From: Bifidobacterium breve
Lineage (GTDB): Bacteria > Actinomycetota > Acidimicrobiia > Acidimicrobiales > Ilumatobacteraceae
Direction of reading: 5' to 3'
Length of the DNA: 8,698 bases
Assembly: GCA_945896935.1 (NCBI GenBank)
Contig: CAMDER010000071.1
Location: 1 to 8,698 of the forward strand
Below, one piece after another: positions 1 through 7,432 of the stretch; within the stretch, counting starts at the first letter, position 1; each line of letters begins with the position of its first letter. The translations under genes and the position numbers were made by a program. Under the pieces are notes generated by a model. That model was not told where the DNA came from and searched no databases. It was given only the letters and a program-made list of their open reading frames with translations.

Positions 1-1064
1 TTGATTTCTTAAATACACAGGGCTATGACACATCACTCGGTCATATGCACATGTTGGACACCGAACATGAGCGACCGGTCGAACACAGCGTCTCAAGTTT
101 CACTACCGATTGTCTCATTGATTATTTATCCAGTACCGAGGCCAACGAACCCTGGTTTATCCACGCCAGTTATCTTCGTCCTCACCCGCCATATTCAGCG
201 CCCGGTCATTTTGCGCACATGTACGACCCCGCCGATGTTGGTCTTCCTATTGCCCCTGCCGATGGTCGTCACAGATTTCATGATCTGTTGCTGAAGATTC
301 AAACGACGGCGGCACCGGTTGATGAATCAGAGATTCGTCAACTGCGCACTCAGTACTTCGGAATGATTTCTGCCGTTGATGAACAAATGGGCCGACTTTG
401 GCAGACCCTTCGTGATCTCAATCAATGGGACAACACCATCATCGCCGTGACTGCCGATCATGGCGAACAACTAGGTGATCACGGACTCGTGCAAAAAGTG
501 GCTTGGTTCGAAGAAAGTCATCACATACCAATGATTATTCGCGAACCTTCGCGGCCACATGCGCATGGAAATGTGATCACAGAATTCACCGAAAGTGTTG
601 ACTTGCTGCCGACGCTTGCACACATCTGGGAGCAATCAATTCCGCTGCAGTGCGATGGGCATTCGCTCATCCCGTTCTTATCTGGAGATGAACCAACCAC
701 ATGGCGCGAGGGAGCATCATGGGAATTTGATTGGCGTTACGCGCTCATTCCGCACGTGCAAAATCAGTGGCCTTGGGATGAACGACTGAACGAAAGTCAT
801 CTTGCAGTTCATCGAACTATCGATACTGCCTACGTGCAATTCGGCGATGGGTCTTCGTTGTGTTTTGATATTGCTGCCGATCCAACATGGCGGACACTTG
901 TCACCGATCCACTACGCATCTTGCATATGGCTCAACGCATGTTGGTGTGGCGCAGTCGGCATGCTGATCGCACACATACTGGACTACTCGTTGAGAATGG
1001 TGGTATCGGGCAATGGCCACCAGGAGTTTCGTGGAGACAGGCCGAACAAGGAGAAAACTCATGA
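1..1064 (+). CDS. Sulfatase-superfamily hydrolase (sulfatase / phosphonate monoester hydrolase type), 5'-truncated
   Basis: The reading frame is open from base 3 to the TGA at 1062-1064, giving 353 visible residues; the true start lies left of the window and the ATG at 45 is internal. The family hydrolyses sulfate esters or phosphonate/phosphate monoesters using a formylglycine made from Cys or Ser in a C/S-x-P-x-R motif. That motif belongs in the N-terminal part and is not in the window, so activity cannot be confirmed. Visible hallmarks are HASYLRPHPPYSAP (about nt 160-205), the metal-site segment TADHGEQLGDHG (about nt 450-485), a following ESHHIPMIIREP and the late EFDWR motif, which resembles phosphonate monoester hydrolase/arylsulfatase relatives. 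The stop overlaps the start of the next gene, implying translational coupling. With the GH3 gene downstream and a GH29 fucosidase opposite, desulfation of a glycan is a reasonable role, but the substrate is inferred. Confidence 0.9.
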   Translation, partial: DFLNTQGYDTSLGHMHMLDTEHERPVEHSVSSFTTDCLIDYLSSTEANEPWFIHASYLRPHPPYSAPGHFAHMYDPADVGLPIAPADGRHRFHDLLLKIQTTAAPVDESEIRQLRTQYFGMISAVDEQMGRLWQTLRDLNQWDNTIIAVTADHGEQLGDHGLVQKVAWFEESHHIPMIIREPSRPHAHGNVITEFTESVDLLPTLAHIWEQSIPLQCDGHSLIPFLSGDEPTTWREGASWEFDWRYALIPHVQNQWPWDERLNESHLAVHRTIDTAYVQFGDGSSLCFDIAADPTWRTLVTDPLRILHMAQRMLVWRSRHADRTHTGLLVENGGIGQWPPGVSWRQAEQGENS

Positions 1065-1690
1065 ACCCAGCGCAGTCTGAACGACACGCACTCTGCAATC
1101 TCTTTTTGGAAGTTGGTCCAGACGCACCAACATTGTGTGAAGGCTGGACAACTCGTGATCTTGCCGCCCATATCATCGTACGTGAATCTCGCCCCGACGC
1201 CGCTGGTGGAATTCTGATCAAGCCACTTGCTGCATACGGCGAAAAAGTACGCAAAGGTGTTGCTCAACGAGACTGGAAGACATTGGTCGAAGCGATTCGC
1301 AATGGACCTCCGCGTCTCTCGCCCATGCGGCTGGCTTTTGTTGATCGACTCACCAACACAGTTGAATTCTTTGTTCACCTTGAGGATGTCCGCCGGGCCC
1401 AATCCAATTGGGAGCCACGAACGTTAATCGACGATCTTGAATCGCAGTTGCGTACCTCGATCACCCAAGGGGGCCGACTGTTTGCCCGCAAATCTCCTTG
1501 CGGTCTCGTACTGCAGATCACTCAAGGCTCAGCAATCGTTGCTAAAAAGGGTGAGCCCGCCGTGACTGTGACTGGCGAAGTCGGAGAGCTCATCATGTTT
1601 GTCTACGGTCGCCAAAACCAGGCGCGCGTCGAGCTCTCGGGTCCAGATGAACTCGTTCAAGCCGTCAGATCAACAGCCTTCGGGGTCTGA
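1061..1690 (+). CDS. DinB / mycothiol-dependent maleylpyruvate isomerase-like protein (TIGR03085-type)
   Basis: This 209-residue protein is soluble, with no signal peptide or membrane segment. It resembles the actinobacterial TIGR03085 family, related to the MDMPI N-terminal/DinB four-helix metal-binding fold: GPDAPTLCEGWTTRDLAAH (residues 19-37) and VEFFVHLEDVRRAQ (101-114) are hallmark segments. His37 plus Glu102-xxx-His106 match the His and ExxxH metal triad known from mycothiol-dependent maleylpyruvate isomerase, so a divalent metal site is likely. The exact reaction is unknown; thiol (mycothiol) transfer or isomerisation is a family-based guess. The start at 1061 was chosen because it is preceded by AAGGAG (1048-1053) at good spacing and overlaps the sulfatase stop as ATGA; an in-frame ATG at 1013 would add 16 residues inside the sulfatase gene and lacks homologous look. 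It is followed after 39 bp by the GH3 gene, so probably co-transcribed. Confidence 0.88.
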   Translation: MNPAQSERHALCNLFLEVGPDAPTLCEGWTTRDLAAHIIVRESRPDAAGGILIKPLAAYGEKVRKGVAQRDWKTLVEAIRNGPPRLSPMRLAFVDRLTNTVEFFVHLEDVRRAQSNWEPRTLIDDLESQLRTSITQGGRLFARKSPCGLVLQITQGSAIVAKKGEPAVTVTGEVGELIMFVYGRQNQARVELSGPDELVQAVRSTAFGV

Positions 1691-1729
1691 GTCAAAGCCA
1701 AGACGGTCAAAAGTGGCAAACTCAAGAGT

Positions 1730-4291
1730 GTGACGCGGGATATCGACAAACTCATTGGCCAAATGACAATTGAGGAAAAGGCACTACTGACGACGGGTGC
1801 CACGATGTGGTCAACAAACCCAGTTGAGCGGTTTGACATCCCAGCAGTGACGGTCACTGATGGGCCTGCCGGTGCACGAGGACCCATAACCCCTGGTATC
1901 GGAACGCAAGTTGCAACGTTGTGCATTCCTTGTGGATCTGCGCTCGGCGCAACCTTTGACGTCCCCTTACTTGAAGAACTTGGCGTCGCTCTTGGTCATC
2001 AAACTCGTTCAAAAGGCGCCCGAGTGTTGCTCGCTCCAACAGTTAACTTGCATCGCTCACCATTGTTTGGTCGAAGTTTCGAGTGTTATTCGGAAGATCC
2101 ACTTCTCTCAGGGAAACTCGCCGCGTCATTCATTCGCGGAGTGCAATCACGCGGAGTAGCAACCACGGTCAAACACTTCGTTGGTAATGATGCCGAATTT
2201 GAACGAATGACCATCAACAGCGTGATTGATCAGCGCACTTTGCGCGAGGTGTACTTGCTTCCCTTTGAGTTAGCGGTTCGCGAAGGTGGATCACTTGGCA
2301 TTATGACCTCGTATAACCGTATGAACGGTGTGTACTGTGCCGAAAACCGCGAACTCTTACAAGACATCTTGCGCGATGAATGGGGCTTTGAAGGTTTTGT
2401 CGTGACCGACTGGTTTGCTGGGTTCACAACTGAGGGTGCGGCGCACGCGGGTCTCGATCTTGAAATGCCAGCCCCACCGCGCGGGTATGGGAAGTTCTTG
2501 GCCGAAGCAGTCAATGAAGGTCGGGTTGATGAAGCCGACCTTGATCGTGCCGTACGCACATTGCTCACGACTTTCGAACGACTTGGCGCATTAGATGACG
2601 AGCCGCAACCACCCATGGCCATCGACCTTCCCGAACATCGTCAACTCGCCCGACGAGCTGCAATTAGTTCAATGGTCTTGTTGCGCAACGAAAAAGTAAA
2701 TGAACAGGCGTTGCTGCCACTGAATACCAATGGTTTGAAGTCGGTCGCCGTCATCGGTCCAAACGCTGAACGTACGCGAATCATGGGTGGTGGCTCAGCC
2801 GAAGTCATGCCCCATCACCGCACCGCGATCATTGATGTATTGCGCGAGCGCCTCGGTGCAAAAGTCGCGGTTCGTCATGAGGCCGGCGGAAACATTGATA
2901 AAACAACACCCACCGTTGATCCACTCATGGTGCGGCGCCCCGATGGAACTCCCGGGTTTGAAGTCCTCGTCTTTGACGGTGATGCATCGAATTACACCGA
3001 ACTTGCCCGAGTGCATCGACCCGATGGTCGCATTTTGCTGGTCGCTCGTAACGATGCTGGTGTTCCAACTTCTAGTTACCACTTCAATGCAACCGGAATC
3101 ATCACTGTTGAAACGACTGGTCAATATGTCGTCTCTCTTGTTGAGGTGAGTCCTTGCCGACTACTGCTCGACGGAGAATTGGTTGTTGATGGTGCTTCAA
3201 CAATTCCCGCACGCGGTCAATCTTTCTTTGGTATGGGCAGTGTCGAATTGACCGCCATCGTCGATCTCGTCGCTGGCCAGCAACATCAACTTGTTCTTGA
3301 ATGTGATGCAACAAATAAGCAGTGGGCTCACGGCGCCCAAGTTGGTTTGCAGTTCGTCGAACAAGACGATCCTGTACGTCGGGCAGTTGAACTTGCTGCC
3401 GAATGCGATATCGCACTTGTTGTGGTTGGCACCACCGACGATTGGGAAAGCGAAGGACACGACCGTGACACCCTCGATCTTCCAGGTCGACAAGTTGAAC
3501 TGATTCGTGCAGTTGCCGCCGCAAACAAGAAGACCATCGTCCTTGTCAACACCGGAGCGCCTGTCGACATGTCATGGGCCAACGACGTTCCTTCTGTCAT
3601 GCAAATCTGGTTTGGCGGACAAGAAATGGGACACGCTGTTGTCGATGTACTTCTTGGTGAAGCCGATCCTGGTGGCCGTCTTCCAACCACAATCCCTGAA
3701 CGCATTGAACACACTCCGGCATTTGGAAACTTCCCGGGAGAACATGGCCAAGTGCGTTACGGCGAAGGAGTCTTCATTGGCTATCGCTGGTATGAGGCTC
3801 GTCACTTACCGGTGCGTTTCCCATTTGGACATGGTCTGTCATACACAACATTTGAAATTGGCCAGCCCGATTGCGATGACAATGAAATTTCATCAAGCCA
3901 AAAAGTCAAGATTCGAATTCCCGTGACGAATACGGGGGCTCGATCTGGAAGTGAAGTTGTTCAGGTGTATGTTGCACCGCGCAATTCATCAGTTCAACGT
4001 CCGAAGAAAGAACTGAAGAATTTTGCCAAGGTGAATTTGAATCCTGGTGAAAGCACCGTGGTCACAATTGAGCTTTCTCCCCGTGACTTTGCTTTTTGGA
4101 ATCCTGGTGATATCTATCGCTCAGTATTGCGACCACAGGTAACTGGCGAATCTGCCAATATTGCGCTCAATCACCAGGGTTCTTGGCAAGTTGATCCCGG
4201 TTTATATGACATCCACATCGGAACTTCATCAGCGCAAATTATTCAGCAAATGGTTATTGCCATTTCTGATGTAGATGAATTGAGTCAATAA
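1730..4291 (+). CDS. Glycoside hydrolase family 3 (beta-glucosidase-like) with PA14 domain
   Basis: This 853-residue protein has the full architecture of PA14-containing GH3 exo-beta-glycosidases. The (beta/alpha)8 domain spans about 1-290, with TDGPAGARG (43-51), KHF (148-150) and the nucleophile segment VVTDW, Asp227. The alpha/beta sandwich follows from about 300, interrupted by a PA14 carbohydrate-recognition insertion at about 395-545. The second part carries the EGHDR segment, with Glu575 the candidate acid/base. A fibronectin type III-like domain closes the protein (about 725-830). Asp227 and Glu575 correspond to the catalytic pair described for Kluyveromyces-type PA14 beta-glucosidases. 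No signal peptide is visible, so it should act in the cytoplasm on imported oligosaccharides, releasing a terminal beta-linked sugar. The sugar cannot be told from sequence; glucose, xylose or others are possible. The GTG at 1730 is the first possible start after the upstream in-frame stop (1688-1690); its ribosome site is weak (CAAGAG), and ATG at 1763 is an alternative but would cut the conserved N-terminus. Confidence 0.96.
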   Translation: MTRDIDKLIGQMTIEEKALLTTGATMWSTNPVERFDIPAVTVTDGPAGARGPITPGIGTQVATLCIPCGSALGATFDVPLLEELGVALGHQTRSKGARVLLAPTVNLHRSPLFGRSFECYSEDPLLSGKLAASFIRGVQSRGVATTVKHFVGNDAEFERMTINSVIDQRTLREVYLLPFELAVREGGSLGIMTSYNRMNGVYCAENRELLQDILRDEWGFEGFVVTDWFAGFTTEGAAHAGLDLEMPAPPRGYGKFLAEAVNEGRVDEADLDRAVRTLLTTFERLGALDDEPQPPMAIDLPEHRQLARRAAISSMVLLRNEKVNEQALLPLNTNGLKSVAVIGPNAERTRIMGGGSAEVMPHHRTAIIDVLRERLGAKVAVRHEAGGNIDKTTPTVDPLMVRRPDGTPGFEVLVFDGDASNYTELARVHRPDGRILLVARNDAGVPTSSYHFNATGIITVETTGQYVVSLVEVSPCRLLLDGELVVDGASTIPARGQSFFGMGSVELTAIVDLVAGQQHQLVLECDATNKQWAHGAQVGLQFVEQDDPVRRAVELAAECDIALVVVGTTDDWESEGHDRDTLDLPGRQVELIRAVAAANKKTIVLVNTGAPVDMSWANDVPSVMQIWFGGQEMGHAVVDVLLGEADPGGRLPTTIPERIEHTPAFGNFPGEHGQVRYGEGVFIGYRWYEARHLPVRFPFGHGLSYTTFEIGQPDCDDNEISSSQKVKIRIPVTNTGARSGSEVVQVYVAPRNSSVQRPKKELKNFAKVNLNPGESTVVTIELSPRDFAFWNPGDIYRSVLRPQVTGESANIALNHQGSWQVDPGLYDIHIGTSSAQIIQQMVIAISDVDELSQ

Positions 4292-4293
4292 CA

Positions 4294-5082
4294 ATGATGT
4301 TGCTTCGCAGGCTCGATGATTACCAAAGTTGGCAGATTTCATTTGCGGGAACTTCAATTCTTGTTGACCCTTGGTTGACTCCAGAGCCAATTCGGGGCGC
4401 CTTTGATCGTCAACATCCGGCAGGCTTTACCTCACTTCGCGACCTGCAATTAGAGAGTGGTTCAATCGGCGCAATTGTTCTGTGTACATCGGTCAATGAT
4501 CACTTACGTTCTGAAACTCTCAAGTTGATGAGTGATGTACCGGTTCATGGCAATCTCAAGGCGGCCAAGGCAGCACGCGCTGCGGGTTGTACTTCGACTC
4601 ATGCTCATCAAGTCGGCGATACGTTCACTATCGATTGTAGTGAGGGTGGTGAAGTACGAGTCACGGTCACTCAAACCGGTTTACCGCTTGGGCTCATTGC
4701 CATTGGATATCTTTTTGAAGCAATTGACCCAGAGAACAATTCAGCCGGTCGCGTTTGGATTGAGCCGCATCAGCCCACAAAGGCGACCGCTCAATTGTTG
4801 GGCAATGTCGATGTTGCAGTCTTGCCAACTCAATCGGTCGTTGCCGTTGTGTTACCAGTGACGGCTGGTCCAAAGAAATCTGCAAAGGCAGCAAAAATCG
4901 CTAACGCTCGGGCTTTGGTTGCAACCGCAACGCAGCCGCAACGCGATATGAGGCTTTGGCAAAAAGCTCTGTACTACGTGGCTGGCGGTAATGCCCAGAC
5001 CCATAATCAGTTAGTCGGTTCTCAAACGCAATTCATTGAATTACGAACTGGCGACTGGCTTGACGTGAAGTCGCGGCGCTAA
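4294..5082 (+). CDS. Metallo-beta-lactamase-fold protein with variant metal motif
   Basis: The protein has 262 residues and starts 2 bp after the GH3 stop, so it is almost certainly in the same operon; ATG at 4294 and 4297 are adjacent and either may be used. The N-terminus WQISFAGTSILVDPWLT (13-29) is the typical first beta-strand and Asp of the MBL fold (UlaG/YycJ-like hydrolases). Where the canonical HxHxDH metal motif is expected, the sequence reads TSVNDH (65-70), keeping only Asp69 and His70. A later IEPH (156-159) resembles the EPHG segment of a plant/cyanobacterial MBL-like group that, as I recall it, carries a similar (S/T)Q-x-x-DDH motif. So it belongs to a variant subfamily, perhaps with one metal or none, rather than a decayed gene: the reading frame is intact. 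No signal peptide. Function unknown; a lactonase or phosphodiester hydrolase in sugar catabolism would be speculation. Confidence 0.8.
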   Translation: MMLLRRLDDYQSWQISFAGTSILVDPWLTPEPIRGAFDRQHPAGFTSLRDLQLESGSIGAIVLCTSVNDHLRSETLKLMSDVPVHGNLKAAKAARAAGCTSTHAHQVGDTFTIDCSEGGEVRVTVTQTGLPLGLIAIGYLFEAIDPENNSAGRVWIEPHQPTKATAQLLGNVDVAVLPTQSVVAVVLPVTAGPKKSAKAAKIANARALVATATQPQRDMRLWQKALYYVAGGNAQTHNQLVGSQTQFIELRTGDWLDVKSRR

Positions 5083-5086
5083 TTCG

Positions 5087-6427
5087 TTACTGAATGCGCA
5101 ACGTGTACACGGGAGTGTCATCTGGGCGATTTGGCAAAGTGACCGTATTGCCCACGCGCTTCAGTTGTGCGTGATGGCCAAGCAACTTCACGTCACCTTT
5201 CGGCAATCCATCAATCGTGATCTTGGCAGTTGACGGACGGCCAATGACCAAAGCATAAGTTGCACCATCTGCACCCTTGGTCAATCTCACCACGAGTCCT
5301 TCATCGGTTGACAACTTTGAAACCTCGTGGGGTCGACTGCCATAGATTGCATCACCATTGACCGATAGCCACTGACCCATAGCCATTAATCGCAACTGCT
5401 GAGCCCACGGAATTTCGCCGCCTGGCATCGCTCCGTAATTCAGCAACAGGTTTCCACCGTCAGCCACAATGTTGACGAACATGGTGATGAGTGCGGGGAT
5501 CGACAGGTATGTCGAGTCATCTTCGTCTTGCGTGTAACCGAAGCTAGTTCCGATGCCGCGAGTGACTTCGTACATCTTTTTTGGTCCGGCAGCCTCAGTT
5601 GAGTATTCAGGAGTTCCGAAGTCAGCGTGACTTGTTCCTTGCATGACACCAATGAAGTCGAAGCGATCGTTCACGACGCCTTCGGGATTGCCGTTATAGA
5701 AATCTGCCATTAATTGCGCAGCACCTTCGCCGAATCGTGGATAACCAATGTCGTTCCACAAAACATCAGGGTTGTACCTACGAATCAATTCATGCCAGTG
5801 CGCCTCGGCATACGCGTGATACGTGTCGTCTTGCGGAATCGCGCCGTACAACGTGGCCCAACTTTTAATGCCGAGTCCTTGGAAGGTCCAGTCAATGCCG
5901 CCGGAGTAATACACACCAAAACGCAAACCGGCATTGCGGGCAGCATCAGCACACTCTTGAACCAGATCGCGTTGTGACGACCACTTCTCGCCATGAGTTG
6001 GGTTAGGTGTTTCTGATGGCCACATCAAAACACCGTCGTGGTGCTTGGTGACCATCACACAATATTTCGCTCCCGATGCAGCGAGTAGTTGTTCCCAACG
6101 CTTGGCGTCCCAGCCTTTAGCTGCTTCGAGAAAGATGTTGACGAAAGTTGAATAGTCGCAATTGCCCCACACTTTTTCGTGATGCAACGCTGCAGGCGAG
6201 CCCGGAAGACTGATTGAGTTCTGGTACCACTCGGCATACGGCGTGTGGCTGAACGCCATCTCTTCGCCTTCTTCTCGAGCAAGAGTGAAGGGGTCTTTGC
6301 CTAATGGTGCGAACGCCGGGACCGATCCCACAGTCCAGTGCGAAAAAATGCCGAACTTGGCATCTTGAAACCATTCCGGAACTTCGTGTTGCGATAGCGA
6401 CGCGAACGTTGGCTCATATTTCGTCAT
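5087..6427 (-). CDS. Alpha-L-fucosidase, glycoside hydrolase family 29
   Basis: This 446-residue enzyme should hydrolyse terminal alpha-L-fucose from oligosaccharides by the retaining mechanism. Family marks are clear: PEWFQDAKFGIFSHW (17-31), HTPYAEWY (61-68), the substrate-contact motif KHHDG (128-132), WSSQRDLV (149-156), and DVLWNDIGYP (221-230) in which Asp226 is the expected nucleophile. GGNLLLNYG (324-332) matches the conserved GGNLLLN motif. The acid/base is variable in the family; Glu274 is a candidate. A C-terminal beta-sandwich occupies about 360-446. No signal peptide, so cytoplasmic. I chose ATG at 6427; a GTG at 6472 would add 15 residues that run through a perfect inverted repeat and look like non-coding sequence. 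It is the last gene of a minus-strand run after the MscS gene (66-bp gap) and its stop lies 4 bp from that of the plus-strand MBL-fold gene. Confidence 0.95.
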   Translation of the reverse strand: MTKYEPTFASLSQHEVPEWFQDAKFGIFSHWTVGSVPAFAPLGKDPFTLAREEGEEMAFSHTPYAEWYQNSISLPGSPAALHHEKVWGNCDYSTFVNIFLEAAKGWDAKRWEQLLAASGAKYCVMVTKHHDGVLMWPSETPNPTHGEKWSSQRDLVQECADAARNAGLRFGVYYSGGIDWTFQGLGIKSWATLYGAIPQDDTYHAYAEAHWHELIRRYNPDVLWNDIGYPRFGEGAAQLMADFYNGNPEGVVNDRFDFIGVMQGTSHADFGTPEYSTEAAGPKKMYEVTRGIGTSFGYTQDEDDSTYLSIPALITMFVNIVADGGNLLLNYGAMPGGEIPWAQQLRLMAMGQWLSVNGDAIYGSRPHEVSKLSTDEGLVVRLTKGADGATYALVIGRPSTAKITIDGLPKGDVKLLGHHAQLKRVGNTVTLPNRPDDTPVYTLRIQ

Positions 6428-6442
6428 ATTGCCCCCAATATC

Positions 6443-6478
6443 TATTGTCCAAGAATCGGACAATAAGGACACTAGTCC
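6443..6478. promoter_or_regulatory. Candidate operator: inverted repeats upstream of the fucosidase
   Basis: A perfect 8-bp inverted repeat, TATTGTCC (6443-6450) and GGACAATA (6458-6465) with a 7-bp spacer, lies 16 to 38 bp upstream of the fucosidase ATG. Next to it a second small repeat, GGAC (6467-6470) and GTCC (6475-6478), sits around ACTAGT. Four GGAC/GTCC half-sites thus fall in 32 bp, in the short gap between the MscS stop and the fucosidase start. This resembles a dimeric repressor site, as used by LacI, ROK or GntR type sugar regulators, but no regulator gene is in the window and I could not identify one. A short hairpin in the RNA is an alternative reading; there is no U-run, so it is not a typical terminator. 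Confidence 0.45.
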
Positions 6479-6493
6479 GATTGATGTCGTTTG

Positions 6494-7390
6494 TTAAGAG
6501 TCCTGAGCGGAAAGTCGCTCTTCGGTGCGTCGCACCAAAGTTTCGCGCTCACCAGCGGTCAACGGGCGTGCCGTTCGAATATTCAATTCAATCTGATCAA
6601 CTCCGGCGATTGGGGTCGCGGTCGTAATCTCATCAACGAGTAACACTGCGGTCAGATGTTCAGAACCAGCGAGTTCACGGATTGTTTCGGCAGCCTTCAG
6701 GGCCGCCTCTCCGCGTTCGGCATTGATCGGAAGTTGAATAGAAATCTTCGTAGCAACGGGTTCTTGACTGATATTACGGACCGCAATTAACGCGTTATGC
6801 GGGAGGTGCACGGTGCTGTAACCATCACGAAGTCGTGTCGATACGAGACCGATGTGTTCAACGACTCCACGAACTCCATTGGGAAAAGCGGTACTGATTT
6901 CAACTTCATCACCAACGCCGTAGCGATCTTCGATTAACACCGAAAGCCCGGTCAGGTAGTCGTTCACTTTTTGCGAAGCGCCATAGGCAATGCCCGCACC
7001 TAAAAAGCCAGCACTTGACAAAACAAGAGGACCGTCAAGTTTCAGAATATGGAAAATCGCAATCAGAACGCCTACCCAAATCACCACCGCGAGCAAGTGG
7101 TGCAACATGCGCGAGACGGCATCGACTCGTTGACGACGACGATTCTCGCCTACTTCACCTTGTTCAAGTTCTTGATAGCGAGCACGGGTTCGCCACCATT
7201 GTGACGGTCGAGAAATACTACGTTGGGCGATATATCGCACCAATCGACGAATGATGACATGCGAAAGGCGCGTAAAGATAAAGGCTCCAACGACAACAAT
7301 CACGACGAGTAGGGGACGTGAAATCGCCTCACGAGCCGACGTCGGTTGATCGGGTGTTGGGTTGAGAGTTGAGATGAAATGGAACAACAT
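6494..7390 (-). CDS. Small mechanosensitive ion channel, MscS family
   Basis: The 298-residue membrane protein matches the MscS family, whose heptamers open under membrane tension to release solutes during hypo-osmotic shock. Predicted membrane segments are about 26-42 and 97-116. The pore-lining TM3 (about 122-152) is rich in Gly/Ala (SSAGFLGAGIAYGASQK), followed by DYLTGLSVLIEDRYGVGDEVEI. The beta domain follows with GVVEHIGLVSTRLR and LPHNALI (about 175-203), and an alpha/beta C-terminal domain (about 215-290). A positively charged, Arg-rich loop (about 60-92) separates the first two helices. A strong ribosome site, GAGGAGG (7393-7399 on the minus strand), lies only 2 bp before the ATG at 7390, which is unusually close; the TTG codon directly after the ATG (7387-7385) would have better spacing. 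It follows the HAD gene by 42 bp and precedes the fucosidase by 66 bp. Confidence 0.93.
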   Translation of the reverse strand: MLFHFISTLNPTPDQPTSAREAISRPLLVVIVVVGAFIFTRLSHVIIRRLVRYIAQRSISRPSQWWRTRARYQELEQGEVGENRRRQRVDAVSRMLHHLLAVVIWVGVLIAIFHILKLDGPLVLSSAGFLGAGIAYGASQKVNDYLTGLSVLIEDRYGVGDEVEISTAFPNGVRGVVEHIGLVSTRLRDGYSTVHLPHNALIAVRNISQEPVATKISIQLPINAERGEAALKAAETIRELAGSEHLTAVLLVDEITTATPIAGVDQIELNIRTARPLTAGERETLVRRTEERLSAQDS

Positions 7391-7400
7391 GACCTCCTCA
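7391..7400 (-). promoter_or_regulatory. Strong but very close Shine-Dalgarno site of the MscS gene
   Basis: Read on the minus strand the sequence is TGAGGAGGTC followed at once by ATG. GGAGG ends 2 bp before the ATG, whereas 5-9 bp is usual. The next codon, TTG, lies 5 bp from GGAGG, so initiation at TTG is possible; it would change only the first residue. Confidence 0.6.
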
Positions 7401-7432
7401 GTGTGCCGTATTTTTAACTCAATCCATGTCCA

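Noticed and set aside
1013..1060. Sixteen-residue N-terminal extension of the DinB-like protein from ATG 1013
   Set aside because: It lies wholly inside the sulfatase coding end and lacks a ribosome site, while ATG 1061 has AAGGAG and the ATGA overlap.
45..1064. ATG at 45 as the start of the sulfatase gene
   Set aside because: The frame is open to the left edge and the residues before it continue the family pattern; the catalytic N-terminal part must lie upstream.
901..1402. Two overlapping minus-strand ORFs
   Set aside because: They are antisense to the well-supported sulfatase and DinB-like genes and their translations have no recognisable family pattern.
2230..3714. Several antisense and alternate-frame ORFs over the GH3 gene
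   Set aside because: The GH3 frame is intact with conserved catalytic motifs throughout; the others are low-complexity shadows.
6443..6465. Inverted repeat as a rho-independent terminator of the MscS gene
   Set aside because: It lies after the MscS stop but the stem is only 8 bp, of moderate GC, and lacks a following T-run on the minus strand; an operator fits better.
6428..6472. GTG at 6472 as the fucosidase start
   Set aside because: The extension would encode the inverted repeat and does not resemble the family N-terminus; ATG 6427 begins the conserved part directly.
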